This document shows, piece by piece, positions 55,734-64,000 of a stretch of 64,000 bases of DNA (positions are counted from its first letter, which is position 1; every line of letters begins with the position of its first letter). Source of the DNA: Hoplostethus atlanticus (lineage: Eukaryota; Chordata; Actinopteri; Trachichthyiformes; Trachichthyidae); NCBI GenBank assembly GCA_034670405.1, contig JAXDDX010000172.1, forward strand, positions 62,001 to 126,000, read 5' to 3'. The translations under genes were made by a program, and so were the position numbers. The notes below the pieces were generated by a model. It worked only from the letters and a program-made list of their open reading frames with translations, was not told the origin of the DNA and did not search any database.

Positions 55734-55983
55734 TACAGCAAGAGCTACACAGGGGCAGACATACGAGACAAGCAAGCAATGAGCATGTGTGAGGGCAGAG
55801 CTGATATACACAGGGGAAGATGTGGGATTGGAATCAGCTGTGTAGATCGGGCCCTCAGAGACATGCCCACCAACCTGCAGGGAGAGTGGGAGAGAGAGAC
55901 AGACACACACGACAACAGGAAGACAGTAACAGACAGACTAGAATTCGGGGGAAAGTGAGGGTAAGGGCTGAGTAGCTGTGACA
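55734..55983 (-). mobile_element. Gypsy copy C 5' LTR, outer part
   Basis: The LTR starts at 55983 on the - strand with TGTCACAGCTACTCAGCC and shares GTGTGAGGGCAGAGCTGATA with copy B. It continues at 50406 beyond the BEL insertion. 55984-56697 holds no recognised gene. Confidence 0.75.
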
Positions 55984-56910
55984 GTTTGTTTGACTTAAAG
56001 TTAATATAAGCAAGTCTTTGTCTCCATTTGTCAGGACGCATTTGTCTAGTGGCTTGGAAAGTAGTGTTGCTACACTTTTACACTGAACTTTAAAATAGTT
56101 ATCTCTGGTATCACATTGATGCACTCAATATTTCATTTGCCAAGCTCCAGAACATACAGTCACCTGGTCAACCATTGCAATACAGTGGGGGAATGAATAA
56201 CAGCAAAAGCAAAACAATAAAGATAATAGATTTTTACACTATATTTACTGAGACTACACACAAACGATAAAATACATTGTCTGGGTTAGGGTTAGAGGAT
56301 ATATCCTCTCTTGTATTCCTCTGCATGCTCAGCTCCAGGCCTATGGAGAGATGGTGAAGGAGAGAGGGTCATAATCAGGTGCTTGTAAAATGACAGTACT
56401 ACCTAGACAGTGAAACTACATAGAGTCGACAATCCATGAGCTAAGACAACACACATTATTCATCAGGTGAATTGGTAAGTTTCAATGTAGCTACCGGTGG
56501 TCATTTCTAATCATGGAATTAGCCATTTAGGGTTATTTTACTCATAACAAAGTGAGTTTGTCTCACATTTTCATGTCATCTTTTGTCAACTTTGGTGGTC
56601 TTTTGCAGTGAACATTGTAGGACAACAAGCAGAACTGCTTCGTAGACTGGTGGTGTGAAGGAGAAGTGTTTGCTGACATACATCAGGATGTGGTTCAGGG
56701 GTCCGTTCCAGGAAGCAGGTTTAACAAACTCTGAGTCTAACCCTGAACTCTGAGTTGATTAACCCCGAGATAGGAAACTCTGAGTTTTCGGTTCCAGAAT
56801 GGCTGATCTGAGTTAGTTCAATCAACTCTCGGTATGTTAACCCTGAGTTAAGCGCGTGCGTGACGACAATAAAAAGCCATCATCAATGGAGGTCCGATAC
56901 TACGATTCAC

Positions 56911-57240
56911 CATGGCAACCGGCAAGCAGAAAAGGTCGTCGTACGTCACCCCACTGGAGTTGGAAGTGCTACTACGTGCTTTTTGGGGAGTATAAACAAA
57001 TGAACAAAAGAAGAGCAACACAGCTGCAGCGGCAAAGGAGAGGGAATTGGCGTCGGAGAGAATCGCTGCCCGAGTCAATGCGTACGTTTGAATGCAGTAG
57101 TGTATTCATTTAACATTTAACCACACTTTCTTACCTACATGTGAGAAAGTGGTGGAATGGTATTGGAAAAAAAATATTTTCATTTAGGTGCAATCCCACG
57201 GGCGCAAAAGCGCACTTGGCAGCAGCTGAAAATGAAATAT
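56911..57240 (+). pseudogene. Myb/SANT-like protein fragment of Harbinger element
   Basis: The reading starts MATGKQKRSSYVTPLELEVL then LRAFWGV-stop. One frame over it continues EYKQMNKRRATQLQRQRRGN-like, and after a gap CNPTGAKRxWQQLKMKYKNI near 57185-57245. Together this is the beginning of the Myb/SANT-like DNA-binding partner gene of Harbinger elements. Frameshifts and the lost C-terminus make it inactive. Confidence 0.6.
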
Positions 57241-57469
57241 AAAAACATACTTCAAATGGTGTACTTGGGGTGGCAAATTAGAAAGGCAGATCTAATTACT
57301 GGAAAATAAGTTAGAGGTGGGTGCATGGTCACAGATGTAATGTGTTGTTGGAACAATATAAAAATACTAACTGTTGCTTTTGTATTTGTAGGAAATAAAG
57401 AAGACCAAATGAAATGTGTCTTTATTTGACTGCTTGGGGTGGTGGTAGCGTAATCCGTGTAAAGTGTAA

Positions 57470-57611
57470 ACGGCATATTATATCTCGGACAGCTCTTCCA
57501 TCCTGGACATAGAACATCTAATCGGGGTCTCAAAATCCTCTCCCGACGTAAGGCTATGCGAATTACTTCGTCTTGAATATCGATCGGGTTACCGAGGAAA
57601 GGACACGCCAT
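57470..57611 (-). pseudogene. HARBI1-like transposase N-terminus, copy 2
   Basis: Reads MACPFLGNPIDIQDEVIRIA then LRRERILRPRLD, followed by divergent sequence. Less changed than copy 1 (RRER instead of CRER). No catalytic domain. Confidence 0.6.
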
Positions 57612-57949
57612 ATCCGACAGCTGCTTCAGGTTCAGCAGAGGGAGGAGACAGGGAGAAACTCAGGGTTTGTTAAAGAAAACCTGCCAGCGAGCAGGTTAGG
57701 TTCACAGAGTCAGTTTGAGTTACCTCTCTTTCTGGAACGGAAAACCCAGAGATTCCCTCATCTCAGGGTTAACAAACTCCGAGTTTTCACTAAACCTGCT
57801 TTCTGGAACGGACCCCTGGAATGCCTCAAGGTCAGCAGCAGACCTATGAAGACATTAAGAGAAATTATGAAGCACCTGTATTCATTTTACCCTGATTGGA
57901 AGCACCGCACTCTCCATAGGCACTTAGAGTAAATTGTGGTGGTTGCAGG

Positions 57950-59423
57950 TGTAGCGTGTTGTGCTTCGTTATGAACGATGAGACTATTTGGTCAATTCTG
58001 AAAATTGACAATTATTGAAATTATTCTTAGTAATTAATATCTTATTAATTAACACTCGCGGAGCACCACCAGTTTACACTGGAATAGTCTCTGTATAATG
58101 ATATCAGTCTAATAATCAGAAGAAGTGAGCTCTAGATTTCAGTGATTTTCTACCTTCATGTCCAGGATATATCAATGACACACAAAAGCCAGTTCTTTAT
58201 AAATGCAAAGATTGTATTAACTATGTAAATAAAACACCAATAAAATGAATAAATGCATACTAAACTAAAACAGATAATGGCAATAAAACTGACAAACAAG
58301 ATAGCAAGATAAACAGTGGCAGAGGATATATCAAATAAGGTAGGAAGTTAAACAGTGGCAGAGGATATATCAAATAAGAGTGGCCAATGATATTGGGATC
58401 AAAGATGGCAGGGAAGTTTGCACCAACAAAACGACCTGAGCTGTAATACGTCTAATTGCGGCAATGTGGCAACAGCGAAAGATGGCTTGGAGGACAGCTG
58501 ACAGTTTCCGGGAGACTTGGGACAGAAGGACAGAGAATAGTGGAGAGAGAGAGAGTATTCTAACCTCACTTTCACAGTTCAACACTGCCTTTGCATCACC
58601 CGTGCATCAACAAGAAAGTTGGTTACCGTCTGGTTTGCAGGGTGTCAGCGGCGTCCTCGTCTCCGTGGTAACCGTCGCGCAGTCGCAGTGGACAGGTAAA
58701 CACACGCACGTGTTGTTCTGGACCAGTCGACGTCAGGAGGGCCGTTGTGGAGTGCGGTCCGGGGGCCGTTGTTCGTCGGAGTCGTCGTGCCAACAGTTCA
58801 CCTCAGTGGATATAGAGGGATAGGGCGATGTGTTGACTCACGTCGTTCAGGAAGCAGAGTAGAGTAGCGGCTGACTTCTGACGTGGTTTCGTAGTCTTCT
58901 GGATCAGGTTGAGTGAACTCAATCGGCCGTCTCGGCAAGATTCACTCTGGAGCTGGTCTGGTACTTGAGCTGAGAGAAGAGCTTTGAGCCAGGTTCAAAC
59001 TTAGTTACACGACGGGCTGCAGGATGGGCTGTAGGACGGTTGAGTTGAGTTTCTTGATGTTCCTTGATGTTTCTTTATGTCTTTCCGCCTGAGTTTTTGC
59101 CCGTCCGCCCGTTGCAGGAGTTGTCCTCCTTTGTTCGTTCGGGTTGGTGAGATTTCGTGTGTGTTCTGAGCCGAGCCCAAGGGTCAAGGGCTGAGAGGCT
59201 TTCATGGTATGTCAGAAGTGGTAGGTGTTTCCCTCATTTGCATGCATCAGATTTACAACTTGATGACCGGTGATCGCCACCCCCTAAAACTGCATTTCCA
59301 GCTCAGGTTTGATCATTTTTCTTGATCCTTTGGGGATGCAAGTGACATATTTAATCACCTAACAACAAATGGGTTTGAATGACACCAAACATCACGATGG
59401 CGATGTCTCCTGCATACACTACA
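57950..59423 (-). mobile_element. LTR-like repeat, copy 2, with 4-bp target duplication
   Basis: Reverse of 4654-6436: starts TGTAGCGTGTTG on the + strand and ends CATACACTACA. CAGG lies on both sides (57946-57949 and 59424-59427). Shared blocks include CCAGTTTACACTGGAATAG, ATGTCCAGGATATATCAAT and TTGCATCCCCAAAGGATCAA. It lacks the 450-bp part found in copy 1. TG...CA ends plus 4-bp duplication fit an LTR. No internal retroelement region is attached. Confidence 0.6.
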
Positions 59424-59427
59424 CAGG

Positions 59428-60869
59428 CTACAATGGGGGTCAATGAGTGGAAGGAAGTGTCTGCACTGAAGGCAATAAGAATGTAAAATATGCTTTCTTA
59501 ACAGAAGAATGTAAGTGTTTATGAAAGACTACAATACAAAGACTTACCTGAAGGTTAAGTATTCGTGTGTGTGTGTGTGTGTGTGTGTGTGCGCACCTAA
59601 TAGCATAGTTATCTATTAGTCATCTAACAAGTTTCTATAATAATGATTCTCTGCAGCCTGAGTAGAATATAATGCATTATGGAGAGATAATGATGGAGAG
59701 GGCACCTAGGTGTTTTAACATTATTCTTGCATCCCACAGATCTGGGCCTTAGGTATGTGTATGCATTTCCATGCAAAGTTTGTCATGTATAAAAAGCAAA
59801 TTCAATGTTTAATTCAATTCAATCATATTGACGTAATTTAGTTTTAATTTTAACATATTATGTTTTTATGCTTGCTAGAAGGGCAAGCATCTACGTGTGC
59901 TGATGTGGCTAAGAGACTAAGATTTTCATTAGGTCCTTGTTAAACTACGCATTGCCTGTGGTAGTAACCTGCTATTTTGCTGTGGCGATTTCAAGTGAGC
60001 AAATGGGAACACAGATCTGCAACCAGATCACCTTTGGGTTATGGCTACAGGAAAATATAACTTCAACTTTGTATTCATAAAAATATAGATTTCGCCACTA
60101 TCAACTAGAAAGTAATATTCAGATCAAAAGACAAACAGATTAAAGTAGGCCTAATGCAGGAAAGGTATGTGTGTGTGTGTGTGTGTGTGTGTGTTGATGT
60201 GGGGGGTTGTTGTACAGGTAAATGTCCCCTATTTTCAGAAGTCAATGTCCAGATGGTGCTCTGTCTCTAGCTCCAGTTTCTATCATCCTTTAAGATTCTT
60301 CCTTTATTTTAAATTTTAATAAATGCTTCCCTTTTCTGGACTAATAGTCATCCTCATTCTCAATGATCACCTTCACAACTGACCAAGATTCAGTTGTTCA
60401 AGTCCTGTGCTATGTACTTTTGCTGTTTTCTTGGAGGCTGGAGGCTAAATAAATTGAATGACAAATACTAAACAGGCAAACATGGGGCGTTTCAACAACC
60501 ATTTAGGGGTAGTGTTCAGGGGTATGGGCATGTTTACTATTTACCATTTAGTGTCATCTTAAACAACATTTTATAAAATTTGCCGGTCAAATGCATAAGA
60601 GCAGGAAAAGAAAAATAACTCCTCAATTACATTGTAAAACATTTAAACCAATCATTTTGTGTGGATCTCCCAAGGCATACTCCTTCTTTAACAAATTTCT
60701 CCCACTAGATTGACTTATTCCCAATAAGTACTTTGGGGATAAACCAGATGGATGAGTATTTCTGTTAATAAGGACATTCTTTAATCACTTTATGAATTGA
60801 CAACAATCCCTTTTTAGAATGACTAAGAATCATCATGATATCTGCATGTGCATGTACTTTTTGATTAAA
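59428..60869. other. Non-coding stretch with two GT microsatellites
   Basis: (GT)n runs at 59564-59592 and 60168-60194. No gene or element recognised otherwise, though 60240-60870 could be the worn downstream part of the L1 fragment. Confidence 0.5.
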
Positions 60870-61225
60870 CATGTAATGGTCCAAAAGGAGCTGTCATTTT
60901 CCTGTCTAATTTATCCCATCTCTATTCCTGGGAGATAGCCTTTTTAACTTCCTCCTCTGAGATTGAAGCACCCAGAGCTATAGCTTGGTCCTTTGTAATG
61001 CTAGGCATTTCCAAAGCATTAAAAAATATCATTATCTTGATCAATTCTTGCTCTGTCCTCTGATTGATAGTGGTTTTCATAGAAATGATAAAAAACCTGA
61101 TTGATACCTTTGTTTCCAGTCAATAATTTCTGTTCCTTATTCCTGATATCTGGTATAAAACCTGAGGCCTCCCACTTTTTAAGTTGTCTTGCTAGCAGCT
61201 TGCCTACCTTATCAACCCCTTCATA
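60870..61225 (-). mobile_element. L1-type LINE ORF2 fragment
   Basis: The - strand translation reads DKVGKLLARQLKKWEASGFI, then PDIRNKEQKLLTGNKGINQV, FYHFYENHYQSEDRARIDQD, and ALGASISEEEVKKAIS. This matches the region between endonuclease and RT of L1/Tx1-group ORF2 proteins. One frameshift near 61020 and one stop near 60940. Truncated on both sides. Confidence 0.6.
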
Positions 61226-61374
61226 GAAATCACTCCTCCCTCAATGGGCTTGGATGGCACTGGTCCACCCAGATTGTGGTATTGGCCCACCCAACTAGGC
61301 TGGAATACAAAATATTTTTGAATAGGAAAAAATGTGAAAAAAAGTGATCTAAGATTGCGTTGCGGATGGATGGT

Positions 61375-61800
61375 TCGCATTGTTTTGTCTTGTTTTGTTT
61401 GTAAATTCAGTGTTTTGCTACAGTACACGGAGCTCTTTCACCAGAGAAGAGCTCATGAACATCAGGGATTCAACTTCTGAGGATTTATTTCCAACTTTCC
61501 TCACCCCATCCGTGGAATTACTGGACATTCTGGTCAAAGTTGCACTCACCTTTGTCCACGCAGTAAACTGGATGACTTCAGCTACTGGTGGGGAAAAACA
61601 GAGACTTTTCTTCATCTTCCCTTTTGTGCTTCACGGAGACGTGGTTGTGTGGAGCGGTACCGGACTGTGCGCTGCAGCTGCCAGGATTCCAACTCTTCAG
61701 AGCGGATCGCAACACAGACCTATCAGGCAAAACGAAAGGTGGAGGTATCTGTTTTTATACTAACAGTGGCTGGTGTAATGATGTGACAGTGATTCTCTTC
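61375..61800 (+). pseudogene. LINE endonuclease fragment, internally deleted
   Basis: First frame: NSVFCYSTRSSFTREELMNI then RDSTSEDLFPTFLTPSVELL. After a gap, another frame gives GKNRDFSSSSLLCFTETWLC (catalytic Glu), LPGFQLFRADRNTDLSGKTK and GGGICFYTNSGWCND. This is the start and part of the endonuclease of a fish jockey/CR1-like LINE related to, but distinct from, the one at 12775. The RT is missing. 61810-62150 holds nothing clear. Confidence 0.65.
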
Positions 61801-62159
61801 ATGCAACCCAAGAACGGGTCCACAGTCGTTTTTTCTTTTTTTCCAGGCTTTTCGGAACACAAGACAGCCAGTATCATACATACCGCTTCGGACACCATTG
61901 TTTGTTTACATTCTTGTTGCCTAGCACCTGCTTTCCGATGCCATCACGTACGTCGGCAAGCGATTATTGGTCGGTGACCAACGTGTAGTCTGTCATGTCT
62001 CTCGGCCAAGTCACGGCACAAATTTATCACTCTATAATCGTCTAATCTGACACAGTAACCATCGTAACAGACAAAAATATTGTGTAGTCAGAGCCCGGCA
62101 TTAGTCTCACCCCACCCTCCTCCCAGCTGCCACAAGGCCATACTTAAAAGAAAATATAT

Positions 62160-63805
62160 TTAAAAAATAAATAAATGGAGAATGCTACGAAAGTGAGTTT
62201 TAAGAAGTTTAAAAGAAGATACTGATTTGGCCAGTTTGAGCTCCTCAGGCAGATCGTTTCAGAGTCTGATCGAAAAAGCTGGCTCATATGGAGATACAAG
62301 TTCTGTGATATAGCTTGGAGGCAGAGCCATTTGTGCCTTAAAAGTGATCAGTAAAATCTTAAAATCCATTATAAAACTAACGGGTAACCAGTGTAAAGAT
62401 GCTAAAATATGAGCTTGTCTCTTGGTGCTGGTAAAAATCCTGGCTGCTGCATTTGGTACAAGCTGTAGATGAGAGAGGGACTTCTGACTAAGGCAGGAAT
62501 AAAGAGAGTTGCAGTAGTCTAGCCAAGAGGAAATGAAAGCATGGATGACCTTTTCTAGATCATTACAGGATAAAAACTAATTTTGGAGATATTTCTCAGG
62601 TGAAAGAAGCAGGATTGCATGATTCGGTTAACCTGTACATCAAAGCTCAAATTGGAATCAAAAATTATTCCCAGGTTTTTCACTACAGGCTTAACATTGT
62701 CAGCCAGAGATCCAAGCTTGTGTTGCATCAGCATGATGGAATTTGCGGGGGGGACTATTTAAGACTTGGTTTCATTAAGCTGTAGACAATTTTGTGGCAT
62801 CCAGCATTTGATGTCTGCTAGGCACTTAACAAAAATTGCAAGACTATTTGTGTCATTTTGATTTATAGAAAGATAGAGCTGTTTGTCATCAACATAACAG
62901 TGGAAATTATGTTACGTTTGCGATTGTTTTGCGATTGTTGTTTGCGATGTTTAGGAAGGAAATGCACTTACGATTTCTGGTGACTAGTAGTTTTCTTGCC
63001 TACCTATGTTGAATGCACTTATTGTAAGTCGCTTTGGATAAAAGCGTCTGCTAAATGACTGTAATGTAATGTAATGTAATGTAATGATTAATATATGTCT
63101 AAGTGGAAGCATGTAGATTAAGAATAAGATGGAGCCCGAGATTGAAGATGATGATGAATTACCTATTGAGACTGAGAATGTTGTATTGGAGAGGTAAGAA
63201 CTGAAGCAGTAGAGAGCAGTGTCCCAGAGACCAACCCAGTTTCTTAGGCGGTAGAGTTAAATGGCATGGTCTACTGCAAGGCTATTGAACCATGTGCCAT
63301 ACTCTGGTCTACAGTATCAAAAGCATCACTGAGATCTAAAATAATTAAAATGGAACTTTGCCCAGCATCCTCAGCTAAAAGGAGGTAATTGATCACCCTG
63401 AGAAGATCAGTCTCGCTATACAGTGCTCTAAAATCAGATTAGAATTTCTCAAAGATATTATTTCTGCTGGTGAAAGATATTAACAGAGTAGAGACAACTT
63501 TTTCTAATTGTTTTGATAGAAAAGATAGCTTGGAAATGGCCCTGTAGTTCACAAAAGATGAGGGGTCAAGGCTAGGTTTTTTAGGAAAGTGGTTGGACCA
63601 CTGTATGTTTAAAACTGGAAGGAAAAATACCAGAGGCCTGTGAGCTATTGATAATAGATGGTAGATGGCTGATTGCTGATGGTGTTTAAAAACCTCTTTA
63701 AGAAACCTAGTAGGGACAACATCCAAGGAACAAGTGGAGGATTTTAAATGAGCAACCGTTTCCTTAACTAGCAGATGAGAAATGGGTTCAAGAGAGCAAT
63801 AGCAA
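62160..63805 (-). mobile_element. L2-type LINE, decayed copy 3
   Basis: - strand remnants: SLDVVPTRFLKEVF (63726 on), FPKKPSLDPSSFVNYRAISK, then RT palm remnants, and NDLPEELKLAKSVSSFKLLK near 62270-62180. A truncated + strand L2 insertion (62925-63088) cuts it at the RT region near the YADD position. No intact motif set. Confidence 0.65.
62925..63088 (+). mobile_element. L2 3'-end insertion inside LINE copy 3
   Basis: Contains GAAGGAAATGCACTTACGAT, CTGGTGACTAGTAGTTTTC and AAGTCGCTTTGGATAAAAGC, and ends in five TGTAATG-like units. It is the same 3' region as the insertion at 37267-38031 (opposite strand) and differs from it by very few bases. Confidence 0.8.
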
Positions 63806-63814
63806 CTAGTGATG

Positions 63815-64000
63815 GCCGATTCGCGAATTAATCGTTCAAAAGAACCAAATCAGTTAAGTGAGTGAGCTGATTCGACTCGCACACGCGACTGAATTGATTC
63901 AGCAGCGGTTATAGCAGCGCCAGAACATTTTTTTTTTATTTATCAAACAACATCTTAAACATTACAAAAACTGTTGTCAGTGTATATAGAATGTAATAGA
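63815..64000. mobile_element. Possible DNA transposon end at window edge
   Basis: CTAGTGATGGCCGATTCGCG with AATCGTTCAAAAGAACCAAA resembles ends of a common fish DNA transposon group carrying GAATCGTTC/GAACCGATTC motifs. The other end is beyond the window. Confidence 0.3.

Larger units (their letters stand above)
56698..57816 (+). mobile_element. PIF/Harbinger non-autonomous element, copy 2
   Basis: Ends are GGGGTCCGTTCCAGGAAGCA and, inverted, GGGGTCCGTTCCAGAAAGCA. Sub-terminal runs of AACTCTGAGT and TTAACCCTGAG follow. It holds the start of a Myb/SANT-like gene on the + strand (56911 on) and of a HARBI1-like transposase on the - strand (57611 on). It matches copy 1 (977-2072) in reverse and is uninterrupted where copy 1 carries the SINE. 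Because copies 1 and 2 share the same internal deletion, they derive from one non-autonomous family. Confidence 0.75.

Noticed and set aside
977..59423. A large segmental inverted duplication joining both window ends
   Set aside because: Each element pair is inverted, but the order (Harbinger then LTR-like) is the same on both sides and the flanks differ, so these are independent insertions.

Overview
The window looks like teleost fish nuclear DNA. It has one recognisable host gene, long AT-rich introns, vertebrate-type splice sites, and many fish-type mobile elements: L2, Rex3/RTE, jockey/CR1-type and L1 LINEs, Tc1, hAT and PIF/Harbinger elements, Ty3/gypsy and BEL/Pao retrotransposons, and tRNA-derived SINEs. 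There is no bacterial, viral-genome or CRISPR content.

Host gene: a large coding exon of kcnj6 (Kir3.2/GIRK2, a G-protein-gated inward-rectifier K+ channel) lies at 43196-44110 on the + strand. It has a clean splice acceptor and donor. A CpG-richer stretch at about 26530-26727 ends in a donor-like site and is a plausible 5' UTR exon, which would leave an intron of about 16.5 kb. The last coding exon is beyond the window.

Most unusual locus: on the - strand, 17927-20727, there is a five-exon gene for a DDE integrase-like protein. All four introns have GT-AG ends and the phases fit. The exons join into N-terminal helix-turn-helix, then D, D-X34-E catalytic core. It carries an apparent one-base frameshift just before the first donor and a two-codon gap next to the second Asp. 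A decayed HECT ubiquitin-ligase fragment lies tail to tail with it (16275-16598, + strand).

Layout. 1-2500: element with about 0.41-0.45 kb inverted repeats, carrying a nested Harbinger derivative that itself carries a tRNA-Lys/L2 SINE. 3649-3816: nested hairpin. 4654-6436: long LTR-like repeat. 6930-9110: broken gypsy copy A. 9115-11560: L2 LINE. 12775-16105: jockey/CR1-type LINE copy 1. 16275-20800: HECT fragment and DDE gene. 22679-24966: LINE copy 2. 26530-43195: putative kcnj6 exon 1 and intron, holding Rex3, Tc1, L2, two MITE-like elements, gypsy copy B and a second Tc1. 43196-44110: kcnj6 exon. 45429-46356: hAT inside Tc1-like DNA. 46450-48195: LINE. 48195-50406 plus 55734-55983: gypsy copy C, whose 5' LTR is split by a young BEL/Pao element (50407-55728) with a 5-bp target duplication. 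56698-57816: second Harbinger copy. 57950-59423: second LTR-like copy. 60870-63805: L1, EN-type LINE and L2 remnants. 63815-64000: possible edge-truncated DNA transposon.

The mobile elements are independent insertions of different ages and not a cooperating gene set. The youngest by sequence are the BEL/Pao element, with almost identical LTRs and an unbroken 1.3-kb-codon pol, and the two near-identical jockey/CR1-type LINEs. All function calls rest on motif recognition by eye; no database search was possible.
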